In this document: piece by piece, positions 34,752-43,233 of the stretch | Layout: each line of letters opens with the position of its first letter | Numbering within the stretch: position 1 is the stretch's first letter | Source: G963422745 sp965214285 | GTDB lineage: Bacteria; Actinomycetota; Acidimicrobiia; Acidimicrobiales; Aldehydirespiratoraceae | Assembly: GCA_965214285.1 (NCBI GenBank) | Contig: OZ243946.1 | Location: 2,294,001 to 2,358,000 of the forward strand | DNA length: 64,000 nt | Direction of reading: 5' to 3' | The notes under the pieces: generated by a model | What the model was told of the DNA's origin: nothing | The model's input: the letters and a program-made list of their open reading frames with translations, nothing else | Databases searched by the model: none | Program-made: the position numbers and the translations under genes

Positions 34752-35831
34752 CTAGCCATCTTCGATCAGCTCCAGGACTCTCTCCCGGAGGCCGAGGATC
34801 TCAGTCTCGAACTCGGCGAGGATCTCGGCCCGAATTGGAATCTGCAGTTCCTCAAGCCTCTCAACGAAACCGATCTCTTCTCCGCAGCGGACGTATACCA
34901 GGGCCAGGTCGACCTCCTCAGCGGAGGGAAAGTACGTCTTAAACGGCATGTCAGCGCTGAGAATCAAGCGCGTCTCCCCAGGAGGCAATGGTGCATCCAG
35001 GTCCGCTGCATCGAACTCTTCGCCGGTCTGGGAGAGGATCCGAGTCTCACCTGGCTGAATGCCGAATCGCCGTATGAAGTCTGTCCATGTCCCCCCACCA
35101 TCGAAATCCTCCGGATTGATGGAGCCATAGCCGGACTCAGTCAAGCAGGCGATGCGCTCGCTCACCAGTTCGCCGATTGGGGGAGTGGCTCGTGTTCTGA
35201 ACCGTGACTCGATTGCGTACCTCAAATCATCGGTTGCCTGAGCGAGCGAATCAAGTTCCTTGTTGGAGAGCTCACCAGCGTCATCACGTGAGGCCTCATC
35301 GCACACGGTGTATTGCCGGTTATAGGCAGGGTCGTTGCTTCGAAGGATGCCGAGGCGGATCCGGCTGATGTAGATGCTCCCGACCAGGCCGAACTCCCTG
35401 GCCTGGGACTCCGTGTAGGGACCCATCTCGTGGGGGAGGATCAAGGTCAGCCTGTTCGTATCGTCTAGCGACGCCCTGTCACCTGAGGGTAAATCAGCTT
35501 CGTGTTCAAGAAGCTGAGGAAACCCCGCGTCGTTCATGCACTGGGCCACCTCTTGAGAGTCACCCATGGTCAAGCGACCAACAAGTGCGTCTACCTCGAG
35601 GAACGCTGCACCGACGCGCTCGACAGCACTGCCCGCAGACGGATCGTCTCCGCCTGCCTGATCAGCGCTTTCGGCGTCAAGCGGCTCCGCATCGGCTCGG
35701 GAGCCACCTGAGTCGTCCGATGGATCCGAAATCGGGCCTGGATCAGCTGCCTGGTCATCTGGAGAGGAGCATGCAGCTGCCGCCGTCAGCATGCAGGCGC
35801 TGAGCAGGATGATGGTGAACTTTGTGGGCAT
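34752..35831 (-). CDS. Array lipoprotein 5 (unknown family)
   Basis: 359 residues from ATG 35831; signal MPTKFTIILLSACMLTAAAAC with lipobox AAAC. The domain is very close to lipoproteins 1 and 6: VAQCMNDAGFPQLLEHEADL, LPHEMGPYTESQAREFGLVG, SNDPAYNRQYTVCDEAS, RIACLTESGYGSINPEDF, FGIQPGETRILSQTGEE and YFPSAEEVDLALVYVRCGEE. The C-terminal 50 residues (FVERLEELQIPIRAEILAEF and on) are almost invariant among copies 1, 5 and 6, which suggests selection on this helix or recent gene conversion. Confidence 0.85.
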   Translation of the reverse strand: MPTKFTIILLSACMLTAAAACSSPDDQAADPGPISDPSDDSGGSRADAEPLDAESADQAGGDDPSAGSAVERVGAAFLEVDALVGRLTMGDSQEVAQCMNDAGFPQLLEHEADLPSGDRASLDDTNRLTLILPHEMGPYTESQAREFGLVGSIYISRIRLGILRSNDPAYNRQYTVCDEASRDDAGELSNKELDSLAQATDDLRYAIESRFRTRATPPIGELVSERIACLTESGYGSINPEDFDGGGTWTDFIRRFGIQPGETRILSQTGEEFDAADLDAPLPPGETRLILSADMPFKTYFPSAEEVDLALVYVRCGEEIGFVERLEELQIPIRAEILAEFETEILGLRERVLELIEDG

Positions 35832-35994
35832 TGGAATTCTCCTTGCGTTGCTGTGGGTGTGATCGTGGGCTGTCGGGTGTCGCTGAAGTGCGTATTGACT
35901 AGGGTAGGCTTTGCAGGCCACCGGAAGTACCTAGGCTTGTCGACCAATTTGGAGTGACATCATGCTGCTCCTCTACAGTCAATAGCCAGGATCC
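35832..35994 (-). repeat. Upstream region shared with array lipoprotein 1 (copy 2)
   Basis: Near-identical partner of 30586-30745. In this copy the relic start frame MMSLQIGRQA is closed by a TAG, where copy 1 stays open, showing that the relic frame is not under selection. Confidence 0.85.
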
Positions 35995-35999
35995 GTATG

Positions 36000-37091
36000 C
36001 TAGCCATCTTCGATCAGCTCCAGGACTCTCTCGCGGAGGCCGAGGATCTCGGTCTCGAACTCCGCCAGGATTTCGGCTCGAATCGGAATCTGCAGTTCCT
36101 CGAGCCGCTCAACGAAGTCGATCTCTTCTCCGCAGCGGACGTATACCAGGGCCAGTTCGACCTCCTCAGCCGACGGATAGTACGTCTCAGTCGGCATATC
36201 AGCGCTGCGAATCAAGCGCGTCTCCCCAGGAGGCAACGGGGCATCCACATCCAGTGGATCGAATTCCTCGCCAGCCTCAGAGATGATCCGCGTCTCACCC
36301 GGTTGAATCCCGAATCTCCGGAGGGAGTCCGTCCAACTCTGGTCGCTCAATAGCGCCTCAGGATCGACCGAACCATAACCGGACTCGGTCAGGCACGTCA
36401 ATCTCTCCCTCAACAACTCGCCCTGGCCGGGAATCGTCCTCGTTCTGAACTGCGACGAGATCGCGTATCTCAGATCAGAGGCTGCCAGCGCGAGCGATTC
36501 AACTTCGGCGTCAGCGAATTGTCCGCGATCGCCGAGCGAAGCCTCGTCACACAATGCGTACTGCCGGTGGTACGCAGGATCGTTGCTTCGGACGATGCTG
36601 TCAGGAGTTCGGCCGATATGAACGCTTCCCAACAGCCCGAACTCGCGGGCCTGTGATTCCGTGTAGGGACCCATCTCGTGCGGCTGAATTGAGGTCAGCC
36701 TGTTCGTATTGGCCGACGACAGCCCGGCGGCTGAGCGTGAATCGGCATCGAGTTCAAGAAGCTGAGGAAATCCAGCATCGCTCATGCACTGGGCGACTTC
36801 TCCGGGGTCGGCCTTGGTCAGACGGCCCACGAGGCTTTCGACCTCAACAAACCCGGCGCTGATGCGATCGACAGCACTGTCCGCAGACGGATCGTCTTCG
36901 TTGGAGACCTCGGATTCCTGGTCGGCGGCGTCGTCGTCAAGCGGCTCCGCAACGGCTCCGGAGCCACCCGGGTCCTCCGATGGTCCAGAAGTCGGGTCTA
37001 GATCAGCTGTCTGGTCCTCCGTAGAGGCGCAAGCAGCAGCCATCATCAGCAGGCAGACACTGATCAGGATGGTGGTCGTTGTTCTGATCAT
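36000..37091 (-). CDS. Array lipoprotein 6 (unknown family)
   Basis: 363 residues from ATG 37091; signal MIRTTTTILISVCLLMMAAAC with lipobox AAAC. Domain motifs: VAQCMSDAGFPQLLELDADS, IQPHEMGPYTESQAREFGLL, SNDPAYHRQYALCDEASLGD, RLTCLTESGYGSVDPEAL, FGIQPGETRIISEAGEE, and the shared C-terminal helix. It lies downstream of I36-like copy b on the same strand, repeating the I36-then-lipoprotein order seen at 34.6-33.1 kb. Confidence 0.85.
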   Translation of the reverse strand: MIRTTTTILISVCLLMMAAACASTEDQTADLDPTSGPSEDPGGSGAVAEPLDDDAADQESEVSNEDDPSADSAVDRISAGFVEVESLVGRLTKADPGEVAQCMSDAGFPQLLELDADSRSAAGLSSANTNRLTSIQPHEMGPYTESQAREFGLLGSVHIGRTPDSIVRSNDPAYHRQYALCDEASLGDRGQFADAEVESLALAASDLRYAISSQFRTRTIPGQGELLRERLTCLTESGYGSVDPEALLSDQSWTDSLRRFGIQPGETRIISEAGEEFDPLDVDAPLPPGETRLIRSADMPTETYYPSAEEVELALVYVRCGEEIDFVERLEELQIPIRAEILAEFETEILGLRERVLELIEDG

Positions 37092-37282
37092 TGAGTGTCT
37101 CCATGTGTTGCAGTGGGTCGGTCGTGTCATATTGGATGGCGCTCAAGCGTATCGGCTGCTGCTGGCTTGCAGCCTACCGGAACTTCTTGGCTTGTCGAGT
37201 CGGACTAGGTGGCCAGGTCGGCAGTCCCTGAGCAGCAGTGGGGCTGCCCAGAAGCTGCCTGTCCTGGACGACAGCCTCCCGG

Positions 37283-37684
37283 TCAGCAGTTGAACCGCTC
37301 GTGGCGATCGTTCTGATTCTGGACGCTTGCAGGAATGACGCGAAGTATGCCGTCGCGCGGTACCACGAAGACGTCGTCCCCCCACCATCCCCGGTCGTCG
37401 ATGACCTTTACGCACTTCTCGCGGTGGCGGTTCCTGATGGTGTTCGCGTCGTCCCGAAGCCATCCGACCCGCCGGTTCGCGACCGCGTCCCACCATTGGA
37501 TGCCGTCATGATTGGCGTTCCGAAAGAAATGCTTGCGGTAGCGCTCGGTGTCGCTCAGGTCGTGGAAGCAGATCTCTCCGAGATTGCATGCCTCCCAGCC
37601 GTCGCCGTTGTCCGGCGTGGCGCTGGTGTTGGTGAGTGTGATCAGCAGGCAGATGCTGACCATCACGATGATTGCCTTGTTCAT
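37283..37684 (-). CDS. Small secreted I36-like protein (copy b)
   Basis: 133 residues from ATG 37684 with GGAGG ribosome site upstream. The signal peptide MNKAIIVMVSICLLITLTN shares its hydrophobic core and SA cleavage site with copy a. The mature part is DNGDGWEACNLGEICFHDLS, a central WWDAVANRRVGWLRDDANTI, RNRHREKCVKVID, ending RHERFNC. Same four-Cys layout as copy a with about half the residues changed, so an old duplication under constraint. It is first in the minus-strand array. Confidence 0.7.
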   Translation of the reverse strand: MNKAIIVMVSICLLITLTNTSATPDNGDGWEACNLGEICFHDLSDTERYRKHFFRNANHDGIQWWDAVANRRVGWLRDDANTIRNRHREKCVKVIDDRGWWGDDVFVVPRDGILRVIPASVQNQNDRHERFNC

Positions 37685-37869
37685 TTGAGTTTCCTCCTTG
37701 GTTGATTGATGTTCCTGCCTGGCGTTGGTTGGGTTATAGGGTGCGCTTCAGATGGCCTGCCTTTCTCGGGTGGTCGAGCGGGTCCTGGTGATCCAGAGAG
37801 ATTCTGGCCATGACCCCGCGGAGGTCTGGAAGATCGAGTGGGCGCGAGCTGCGCCGGTTTGGCCCGTGC

Positions 37870-39480
37870 CACGAACGGCTCGCCATGCCGGGTCCATGTC
37901 GGGAGCACGCTCGCACCTCGGCGTCGCTGGGCCCAGCAGGTCAGCCGGGCCAATAGGCCCTGTCGCCGGCCTCGGGCCGTGGGCCAGGTGGGCTGGGGCC
38001 GGGGCCTTTGGTCGGGATGTCGTGGTGGTGCTCATCGTGAGTGTGGTCCTGTCGGTCGGGCCGCTTCGGGCGGCCTCCGACGGGTATATGGCCGGCAGCG
38101 CCCCGGATCTTTCAGGCGAGCCGAGATTTCTCCGCGGGCACCCGAATCGGGCGAGCTGATCGACTGGTGGCCCAGCCTCCCGACGGCCTGGATCCGCACG
38201 TCCCGCCAGATCACCCCAATGCGGACCGGGGGCGGTGAGCCGACCGCCCGAACCTGCGCCAGAACGACCGAGGCGCTGCCCGGCGTGGGCGTGCCGCTGG
38301 GTCCGGGCCTGGCGGTCCGGGGCCGGGGCCTTCAGTCGGGCTGTCGGTCTGGTGCTCATCGTGAGTGTGGTCCTGTCGGTCGAGCCGCTTCGGGCGGCCT
38401 CTGACGGGTGTATGGCCGGCACCGCCCCGAATCTTTCAGGCAGCGCGAAATTTCTCCTCGGGCACCCGCCTCGGGCGAGCTGAGGGACTGGCGGCCCAGC
38501 CTGTCGACGGCCTGGGCCCGCACGTCCCGCGTGGCCGGGTCCATGCGGACCCGGGGCGATGAGCCGACCGCCCGAACCTGCGCCAGAACGACCGAGGCGC
38601 TGCCCACCGGAGGCGTGCCGATAGGTCTGGGCCGGGCGGGCTGGCGCCGGGGCCTTCGGTCGGGATGTCGTGGTGGTGCTCATGAGTGTGGTCCTGTGGA
38701 TCGAGCCGCTTCGGGCGGCCTCCGACGGGTATATGGCCGGCACCGCCCCGGATCTTTCAGGCGAGCCGAGATTTCTCCGCGGGCGCCTGCGGTGGGCAAG
38801 CTGAGCGACTGGCGGCCCAGCCTGTCGACGGCCTGGGCCCGCACGTCCCGCGTGGCCGGGTCCATGCGGACCCGGGGCGATGAGCCAACCATCCGAACCT
38901 GCGCCAGAACGACCGAGGCGCTGCCCACCGGAGGCGTGCCGATAGGTCTGGGCCGGGCGGGCTGGCGCCGGGGCCTTCGGTCGGGATGTCGTGGTGGTGC
39001 TCATGAGTGTGGTCCTGTGGATCGAGCCGCTTCGGGCGGCCTCCGACGGGTATATGGCCGGCACCACCCCGAATCTTTCAGCCGAGCCGAAATTTCTCTC
39101 CGCCCCCACGCGGCAGCGGCCCGCGCCGAGATGGCCAACAGCTCCAGCGCCGGCGGGGCGATCTGAGGGACTGACGGCCCGGCCTGTCGACGGCCTGGGC
39201 CCGCACGTCCCGCGTGGCCGGGTCCATGCGGACCCGGGGCGATGAGCCGACCGCCCGAACCTGCGCCAGAACGACCGAGGCGCTGCCCGCCGAAGGCGAG
39301 TCGCTGAGTCTGGGCCGGGCGGGCTGGCGCCGGGGCCTTCAGTCGGGCTGTCGTGGTGGTGCTCATCGTGAGTGTTGTCCTGTCGGTCGAGCCGCTTCGG
39401 GCGGCCTCTGCGGGGCATATGGCCGGCACCGGCGCGAATCTTTCAGGCCAGCCGAGATTTCTCTCTGGCCCCCACGCGAC
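37870..39480 (-). repeat. Five imperfect ~320-bp tandem repeats with start-codon leaders
   Basis: An anchor (gtggtgctcat followed by gagtgtggtcctgt) occurs at 38031, 38355, 38679, 39000 and 39362, giving periods of 324, 324, 321 and 362 bp. On the minus strand every copy has an ATGAGCACC start reading MSTTTTSRPKAPAPA or a variant, preceded by GGCCATATACCCGTCGGAGG-type sequence. Because three periods are multiples of three, one minus-strand frame stays open over about 1.6 kb, but it is Arg/Pro/Ala/Gly-rich with no domain, and plus-strand frames are equally open. I regard the DNA repeat as the real feature and coding as unproven. Confidence 0.8.
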
Positions 39481-39746
39481 AGCGGCCCGCGGCTGAGATC
39501 TGATCCGGCGGCTCAGGGGTGCCGATCTGATCGCCGCGCGCTGGTCCTGGCGCCCCGTCGCCAGCACACGCCGCTTGCCCGGACTGACCGGCGACGGACG
39601 ATGCGGGTGCGGGCACTCGTCTGCTCGCATCTGGCAGGGCTTGCCGGTGATGGTGCTGCGGGACATGCACCGCATGCATGCGTTCTGGCTGCTTCATCGT
39701 CTCCATACCTCGACTCTCAAGGTCGCTGTGGGCGGGGAAGATGAGC
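39481..39746. other. Gap with no secure gene
   Basis: A minus-strand frame starting at 39675 reads MRCMSRSTITGKPCQMRADE and CPHPHRP, which resembles short zinc-ribbon proteins with a TGKPC motif. It runs straight into the ~320-bp repeats and has no clear ribosome site, so it is not called as a gene. Confidence 0.4.
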
Positions 39747-40058
39747 TCAGCGCAGCTCTCGCTGCATCTCAGCGGCCTTGGCCAGAAGCCGCGGCGTGGC
39801 CAGGTCGTCGGTCTCCGCTGCCCATACCAGCCGGTCGGGCCGGAACACGCCCGAGCCCCCGATCGACTCCCCGGATATCCCGGAGGTCAGGAACTTGACG
39901 CACGCTTCCCACGAGTACTCGATGAACGCGAGTTCTGCCAGAGCCTCCAGGACCGCCACTTCCAGCCATCTCAGCTCCAGGCGACGAGGGTTGCGGCGGC
40001 AGTGATAGCGGATGAACCTCTGAGGAGGCCTCAGTAGCCTGCCCGCCACCGCGACCAT
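39747..40058 (-). CDS. Hypothetical protein
   Basis: 103 residues from ATG 40058. The sequence has normal protein composition for once in this region: RFIRYHCRRNPRRLELRWLE, ALAELAFIEYSWEACVKFLT and RLVWAAETDDLATPRLLAKA, with an amphipathic C-terminal helix. It has no recognised domain. The frame upstream of the ATG is closed by a TGA near 40121 with no alternative start. Real but unassigned is the best reading; a truncated remnant is possible given the repeats next to it. Confidence 0.45.
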   Translation of the reverse strand: MVAVAGRLLRPPQRFIRYHCRRNPRRLELRWLEVAVLEALAELAFIEYSWEACVKFLTSGISGESIGGSGVFRPDRLVWAAETDDLATPRLLAKAAEMQRELR

Positions 40059-40261
40059 CTTGTAGTGGGTCTGCTGATGGGCCCACGTGGGCCCACGCCG
40101 CCGCCTGCGTGATCGTCTTCACCGTCGCCGACGCTGACTCCGGCGGACAGCGAGCCCCGGCCGGCTCCGGAGAGGAGCGGGCAGAGGATCGACGCCGTCC
40201 AGCCGGTCCTCGACCAGCTCAGCGAACGCTCGATGCTGCGCTGTTCAGGTGTTCGGCCGGC

Positions 40262-40714
40262 TCAAGCCAACGTCAGCAGGCTCACGATCACGGCGGTGAT
40301 AATGGCGGTGAACCCCAGGATCATGGTGACGACCACCTGAGTCCCATGGGCGGTGAGTGCCTGACTCTGGGCAGCGAGTGCCTGACTCAGTGAAGCGATC
40401 CCCAGGTTCATGGAATCCATGCGCGCATTCATCGAATCGAGGCGGTCGACCACCTTGGCCATGCCGTCCTCAAGCCTGCCGACACGATCGGTCAGCAGAT
40501 CGAGACGACCGTCGATGACGTCGAAGCGGTTGTCCACCCCGTCGAGGCGGTTCTCGAGACGGCCTTCGACCTCAGCCAGGTCGCTGCGACGAGCGATCTC
40601 CGACCAGTCGAAAGGAGGCATGGACTCAAGTATGGCAGCAGCCACATCGGGCTGCAATTCACGATCGAGCAGCCACTGGCGGTACTGCTCACGGTGTTCG
40701 GTGGTGACGGGCAT
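40262..40714 (-). CDS. Coiled-coil protein with C-terminal membrane anchor
   Basis: 150 residues from ATG 40714 (MPVTTEHREQYRQWLL). Residues about 45-120 are a heptad-type coiled coil with repeating ENRLDGVDNRFDVIDGRLDL and DRLDSMNARMDSMN. A single C-terminal membrane helix (VVVTMILGFTAIITAVIVSLL) follows. The layout resembles small DUF1640/tail-anchored coiled-coil proteins common in bacteria and phage, often of unknown function. It lies upstream of and divergent from a decayed membrane-protein cassette. Confidence 0.75.
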   Translation of the reverse strand: MPVTTEHREQYRQWLLDRELQPDVAAAILESMPPFDWSEIARRSDLAEVEGRLENRLDGVDNRFDVIDGRLDLLTDRVGRLEDGMAKVVDRLDSMNARMDSMNLGIASLSQALAAQSQALTAHGTQVVVTMILGFTAIITAVIVSLLTLA

Positions 40715-41109
40715 TGATCCTCCCAGGGTTCGATGAACGGGAGGGGAAGCACGACCATCATGGCCGCTGCGGACGTCGATCACAACCCGACCGCGAGATC
40801 ACTCGCGATCCGGCCGGCCCGGTCCCATGCCGAGATCAGCGAGGTGCCGCCGCCGACGGCGACCACCGACCCGGCCAGTGCCGGGCTGGCATGGCCGAAG
40901 GACAAGCGGCCGGTGCGCTCGGTCTCGGTGGCCGGCAGATGCAGGCAGCGGGTCAGCCAGTAGTCACGGCGGATGTCGCGAGCCGGAACTCCGATGGCGT
41001 CCTTGACCGTCTCGGCCAGAGCGTCGAACTCGACTGGCCGGTGATGGTGCTGGCCGACGTGGGCGTCGGCCCGGGCTTGACGGGAACGGCGTCCAGCGCC
41101 GACACTGTG
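40715..41109. other. Gap with no supported gene
   Basis: About 395 bp between the coiled-coil gene and the membrane-protein pseudogene. Open frames exist on both strands, but none has motifs or start signals. It may hold decayed 5' sequence of the pseudogene: similarity to the intact paralogue (42511-43218) becomes visible only near 41145, around the shared GGCAGACCGC stretch. Confidence 0.4.
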
Positions 41110-41667
41110 AGGGTGACGGAACCCCCGGCGGATCACGAACCCTTCCTGGCGGCGCCCCTGGCAGACCGCCACTGCCGACGAGAGGCCCGAGATGGTCATC
41201 AAGGACATCCCATGGATCTCGCCAAGACCATCCTCGACGGGACCTGTGCAAAAGCCGAGGGACAGACCGCCTACCTCAGGGAACTCCGCGACCGAAGAGG
41301 AGTGGTGCTGACGATCACCACGCTTGCCGCTGCGTTCACTGCGGCAGTCAGCGGCGGCGACGGACTGGGGAGCTTCGGCGGGTGGACAGTGCCCTGGATG
41401 TTTGCAGCGTCCGTGATCCTCGCCATCTGCATTCTGTGGTCAGGCTGGGACTGGAACGTAGGTCTGGAGCCGACAAAGGCGATCCGGACTATCGACAACG
41501 AGGGCATCACGCTGGACAGGAGTTAGGGCTATCTGCGGCTGGCCCACGACTACGCCGATGACTTCGAGGACAACGAGGCACGTCTGCCCCACGTCCAATG
41601 GCTCTTCGGCTGCCAGCTCGCCGTGCTGGGGCTGTTGATCCTGGTGGCTTTGCCACTGGCCGTTTGA
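41110..41667 (+). pseudogene. Decayed copy of the cassette membrane protein
   Basis: Aligns with the intact gene at 42511-43218. A one-base deletion near 41210 (GACATCCCATGG against GACATCCATCGG) breaks the frame. The following part, MDLAKTILDGTCAKAEGQTA through ILCAGWDWN-like membrane helices, is then cut by a TAG at 41524-41526 where the paralogue has CAG (LDRS-stop-GY against LDRSQGY). After the TAG the frame continues with conserved LRLAHDYADDFEDNEARLPH and VLGLLILVALPLAV to a TGA at 41665. Two lesions plus loss of the 5' part support a pseudogene. Confidence 0.85.
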
Positions 41668-41682
41668 GAGGTAGGGTGCAGC

Positions 41683-42237
41683 ATGGCAATGCAGCCTTCC
41701 ACCAGCGAAGACGAGCAGGTCGACGAGGCCGCAGCCGATGTCGGCAAGGGGCCGAAGCCGGTCCTAGTCAGCGACGAGAATCCAGAGGAGGCAGGCGAGC
41801 GGACGGTCCCACGGTCGACCTTTGACTGGCGCAAAGTCGAAGTCCCCGAAGGCATGCCGCCGTTCCGGCTCAACCTGAAAACCACCGAGGACTCGCTCAG
41901 GCGGAACGTCAAGCTGGCCGAGCCGCACGTCTCCCTGAGGAAGATCCTGAGACGGATCAAGCGGATGCTGGGCGCCGGCGAGGATCCGATCCTGGTCAGC
42001 GACGAGAATCCAGAGGAGGCAGGCGAGCGGACGGTCCCACGGTCGACCTTTGACTGGCGCAAAGTCGAAGTCCCCGAAGGCATGCCGCCGTTCCGGCTCA
42101 ACCTGAAGACCACCGAGGACTCGCTCAAGCGCAACGTCAAGCGGCCTGAACCGGCGGAGAAGGCGGACGGCAAGAGGATGGCCGACCGCTTCGCGTCGTG
42201 GCTGCGGCAGCGGCGGGATCGGCGCGCTGACCCCTAG
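41683..42237 (+). CDS. Cassette repeat protein A (two ~80-residue repeats)
   Basis: 184 residues from ATG 41683; the sequence before it (GAGAGGTAGGGTGCAGC) is almost identical to that of paralogue B. Two near-identical internal repeats read LVSDENPEEAGERTVPRSTF, DWRKVEVPEGMPPFRLNLKT and TEDSL(R/K)RNVK, the second followed by a basic end MADRFASWLRQRRDRRADP. No signal or membrane segment. No recognised family. Its membrane partner upstream is a pseudogene, so this copy may be orphaned, although the frame itself is intact. Confidence 0.7.
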   Translation: MAMQPSTSEDEQVDEAAADVGKGPKPVLVSDENPEEAGERTVPRSTFDWRKVEVPEGMPPFRLNLKTTEDSLRRNVKLAEPHVSLRKILRRIKRMLGAGEDPILVSDENPEEAGERTVPRSTFDWRKVEVPEGMPPFRLNLKTTEDSLKRNVKRPEPAEKADGKRMADRFASWLRQRRDRRADP

Positions 42238-42287
42238 CCAGGCCGGACGCCACGACAATCCATGCCGCCTCGATCTGGGCGATGCGG

Positions 42288-42320
42288 GTGGGCCGTACTG
42301 GACTCGAACCAGTGACCTCG
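42288..42320 (-). tRNA. tRNA 3'-end fragment (T-arm and acceptor half)
   Basis: The minus strand has AGGTCACTGGTTCGAGTCC then AGTACGGCCCACC: a 5-bp T stem (ACTGG/CCAGT) around TTCGAGT, a 3' acceptor half and CC. No matching GGGCCGT 5' acceptor, D arm or anticodon arm precedes it. It is a remnant of a tRNA gene, positioned exactly between the two copies of the membrane/repeat cassette, where an integration-site duplication would leave it. Confidence 0.65.
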
Positions 42321-42434
42321 GCCGTGTCGGCCAGCTCGACCGACATGGCCTGGGCGGCCTTGGAGACGACCTGGCGGTCCGGTCTTGAGATCGTGGTCCG
42401 ACTCATAGCGAACATAAATTCGCTGTACGGACTG

Positions 42435-42462
42435 TTGGCAAGTGGGTTTCGCTCACTATACT
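42435..42462 (+). promoter_or_regulatory. Promoter of the cassette membrane-protein gene
   Basis: TTGGCA (42435-42440), a 16-bp spacer and TATACT (42457-42462), both close to sigma-70 consensus, sit 48 bp before the ATG at 42511. The surrounding 100 bp are AT-richer than the window, consistent with a strong vegetative promoter or imported DNA. Confidence 0.6.
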
Positions 42463-42510
42463 GCAGCCACTCTCCCCGACTTGACTCATCCCGAACGAAA
42501 CGGAGCACTC

Positions 42511-43218
42511 ATGCAGACCTCGGGGCGTTGGCGGTTTATCCTTCTCTTGGCGCTGGCCTCGGCAGCGCCGGTTGTAGCGGTGCGGACCTTGGCGGGCGAC
42601 TTGCCCGGCCTGGAGAGCGCTGCCTCTCCTGGACGGTGGCTCGTCGGCTTTGGAGCAGCGGGTACGGCAGCAGGAGCCGGATGGCACCTGCGGAAGCGGC
42701 TGCGCCCGTGGCAGACCGCTACTGCCGGGGAGATGCCCTGGCCTGTTTACGGAGACATCCATCGGGATCTCGCCAAGGCCATCTTCGAGCGGACCTGTGC
42801 CAAGGTCGAGAGCCAGACGGGGTACCTCAAGGAACTCCGCGACCGGACAGGCGTCGTCCTGACGATCACCACGCTCGCCGCAGCGTTCACTGCGGCAGTC
42901 ACCGGCGGCGACGGACTCGGGCCGTTTGCCGTGTGGGCACTGCCCTGGCTGTTCGCCGCATCCGTGATCCTCGCCATCTGCATCCTGTGGTCGGGCTGGG
43001 ACTGGAACGTGGGGCTGCGCACGGCGAGAGCGATTCGGACGATGGACAACACGGGCAACAGCTTGGACAGGAGTCAGGGATACCAGCGGCTCGCGCACGA
43101 GTACGTTGAAGACTTCGAGAACAACGCGGCACGCCTGCCCCACGTCCAGTGGCTCTTCGCCTGCCAGCTCGGCGTGCTGGGACTCCTGATCCTGGTGGCC
43201 TTGCCCCTGGCCGTGTGA
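42511..43218 (+). CDS. Cassette membrane protein (intact copy)
   Basis: 235 residues from ATG 42511 (CGGAG ribosome site). Likely membrane segments: about residues 8-25 (FILLLALASAAPVVAV), a pair in the middle (VVLTITTLAAAFTAAV and WLFAASVILAICILW) and the C-terminus (ACQLGVLGLLILVALPLAV). Between the first and second is a soluble stretch, YGDIHRDLAKAIFERTCAKV and ESQTGYLKELRDRT, that may be a coiled helix; a second, RLAHEYVEDFENNAARLPH, precedes the last helix. The overall plan (helix, two membrane segments, helix) recalls SLATT-type small membrane proteins, but I do not claim membership. Followed 15 bp later by repeat protein B. Confidence 0.75.
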   Translation: MQTSGRWRFILLLALASAAPVVAVRTLAGDLPGLESAASPGRWLVGFGAAGTAAGAGWHLRKRLRPWQTATAGEMPWPVYGDIHRDLAKAIFERTCAKVESQTGYLKELRDRTGVVLTITTLAAAFTAAVTGGDGLGPFAVWALPWLFAASVILAICILWSGWDWNVGLRTARAIRTMDNTGNSLDRSQGYQRLAHEYVEDFENNAARLPHVQWLFACQLGVLGLLILVALPLAV

Positions 43219-43233
43219 GAGGTAGAGTGCAGC

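Noticed and set aside
37748..39418. 556-codon repeat protein on the minus strand
   Set aside because: Stays open only because the repeat periods are multiples of three; composition is Arg/Pro/Ala/Gly-rich with no recognisable fold. Kept as a DNA repeat, not a gene.
37870..39480. CRISPR array or transposon in the ~320-bp repeats
   Set aside because: No short repeat/spacer alternation, no transposase frame and no terminal inverted repeats seen.
39443..39706. Short zinc-ribbon-like gene near the repeat array
   Set aside because: Two competing frames, no ribosome site and run-on into the repeats; evidence too weak to call.
40780..41208. Minus-strand 142-codon gene between the coiled-coil gene and the pseudogene
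   Set aside because: No motif, no start signal, and partly antisense to the decayed membrane-protein copy.
42137..42508. Minus-strand gene ending in TGSSPVRPT
   Set aside because: That peptide is the usual translation of a tRNA T-arm; the frame only covers the tRNA fragment and neighbouring DNA.
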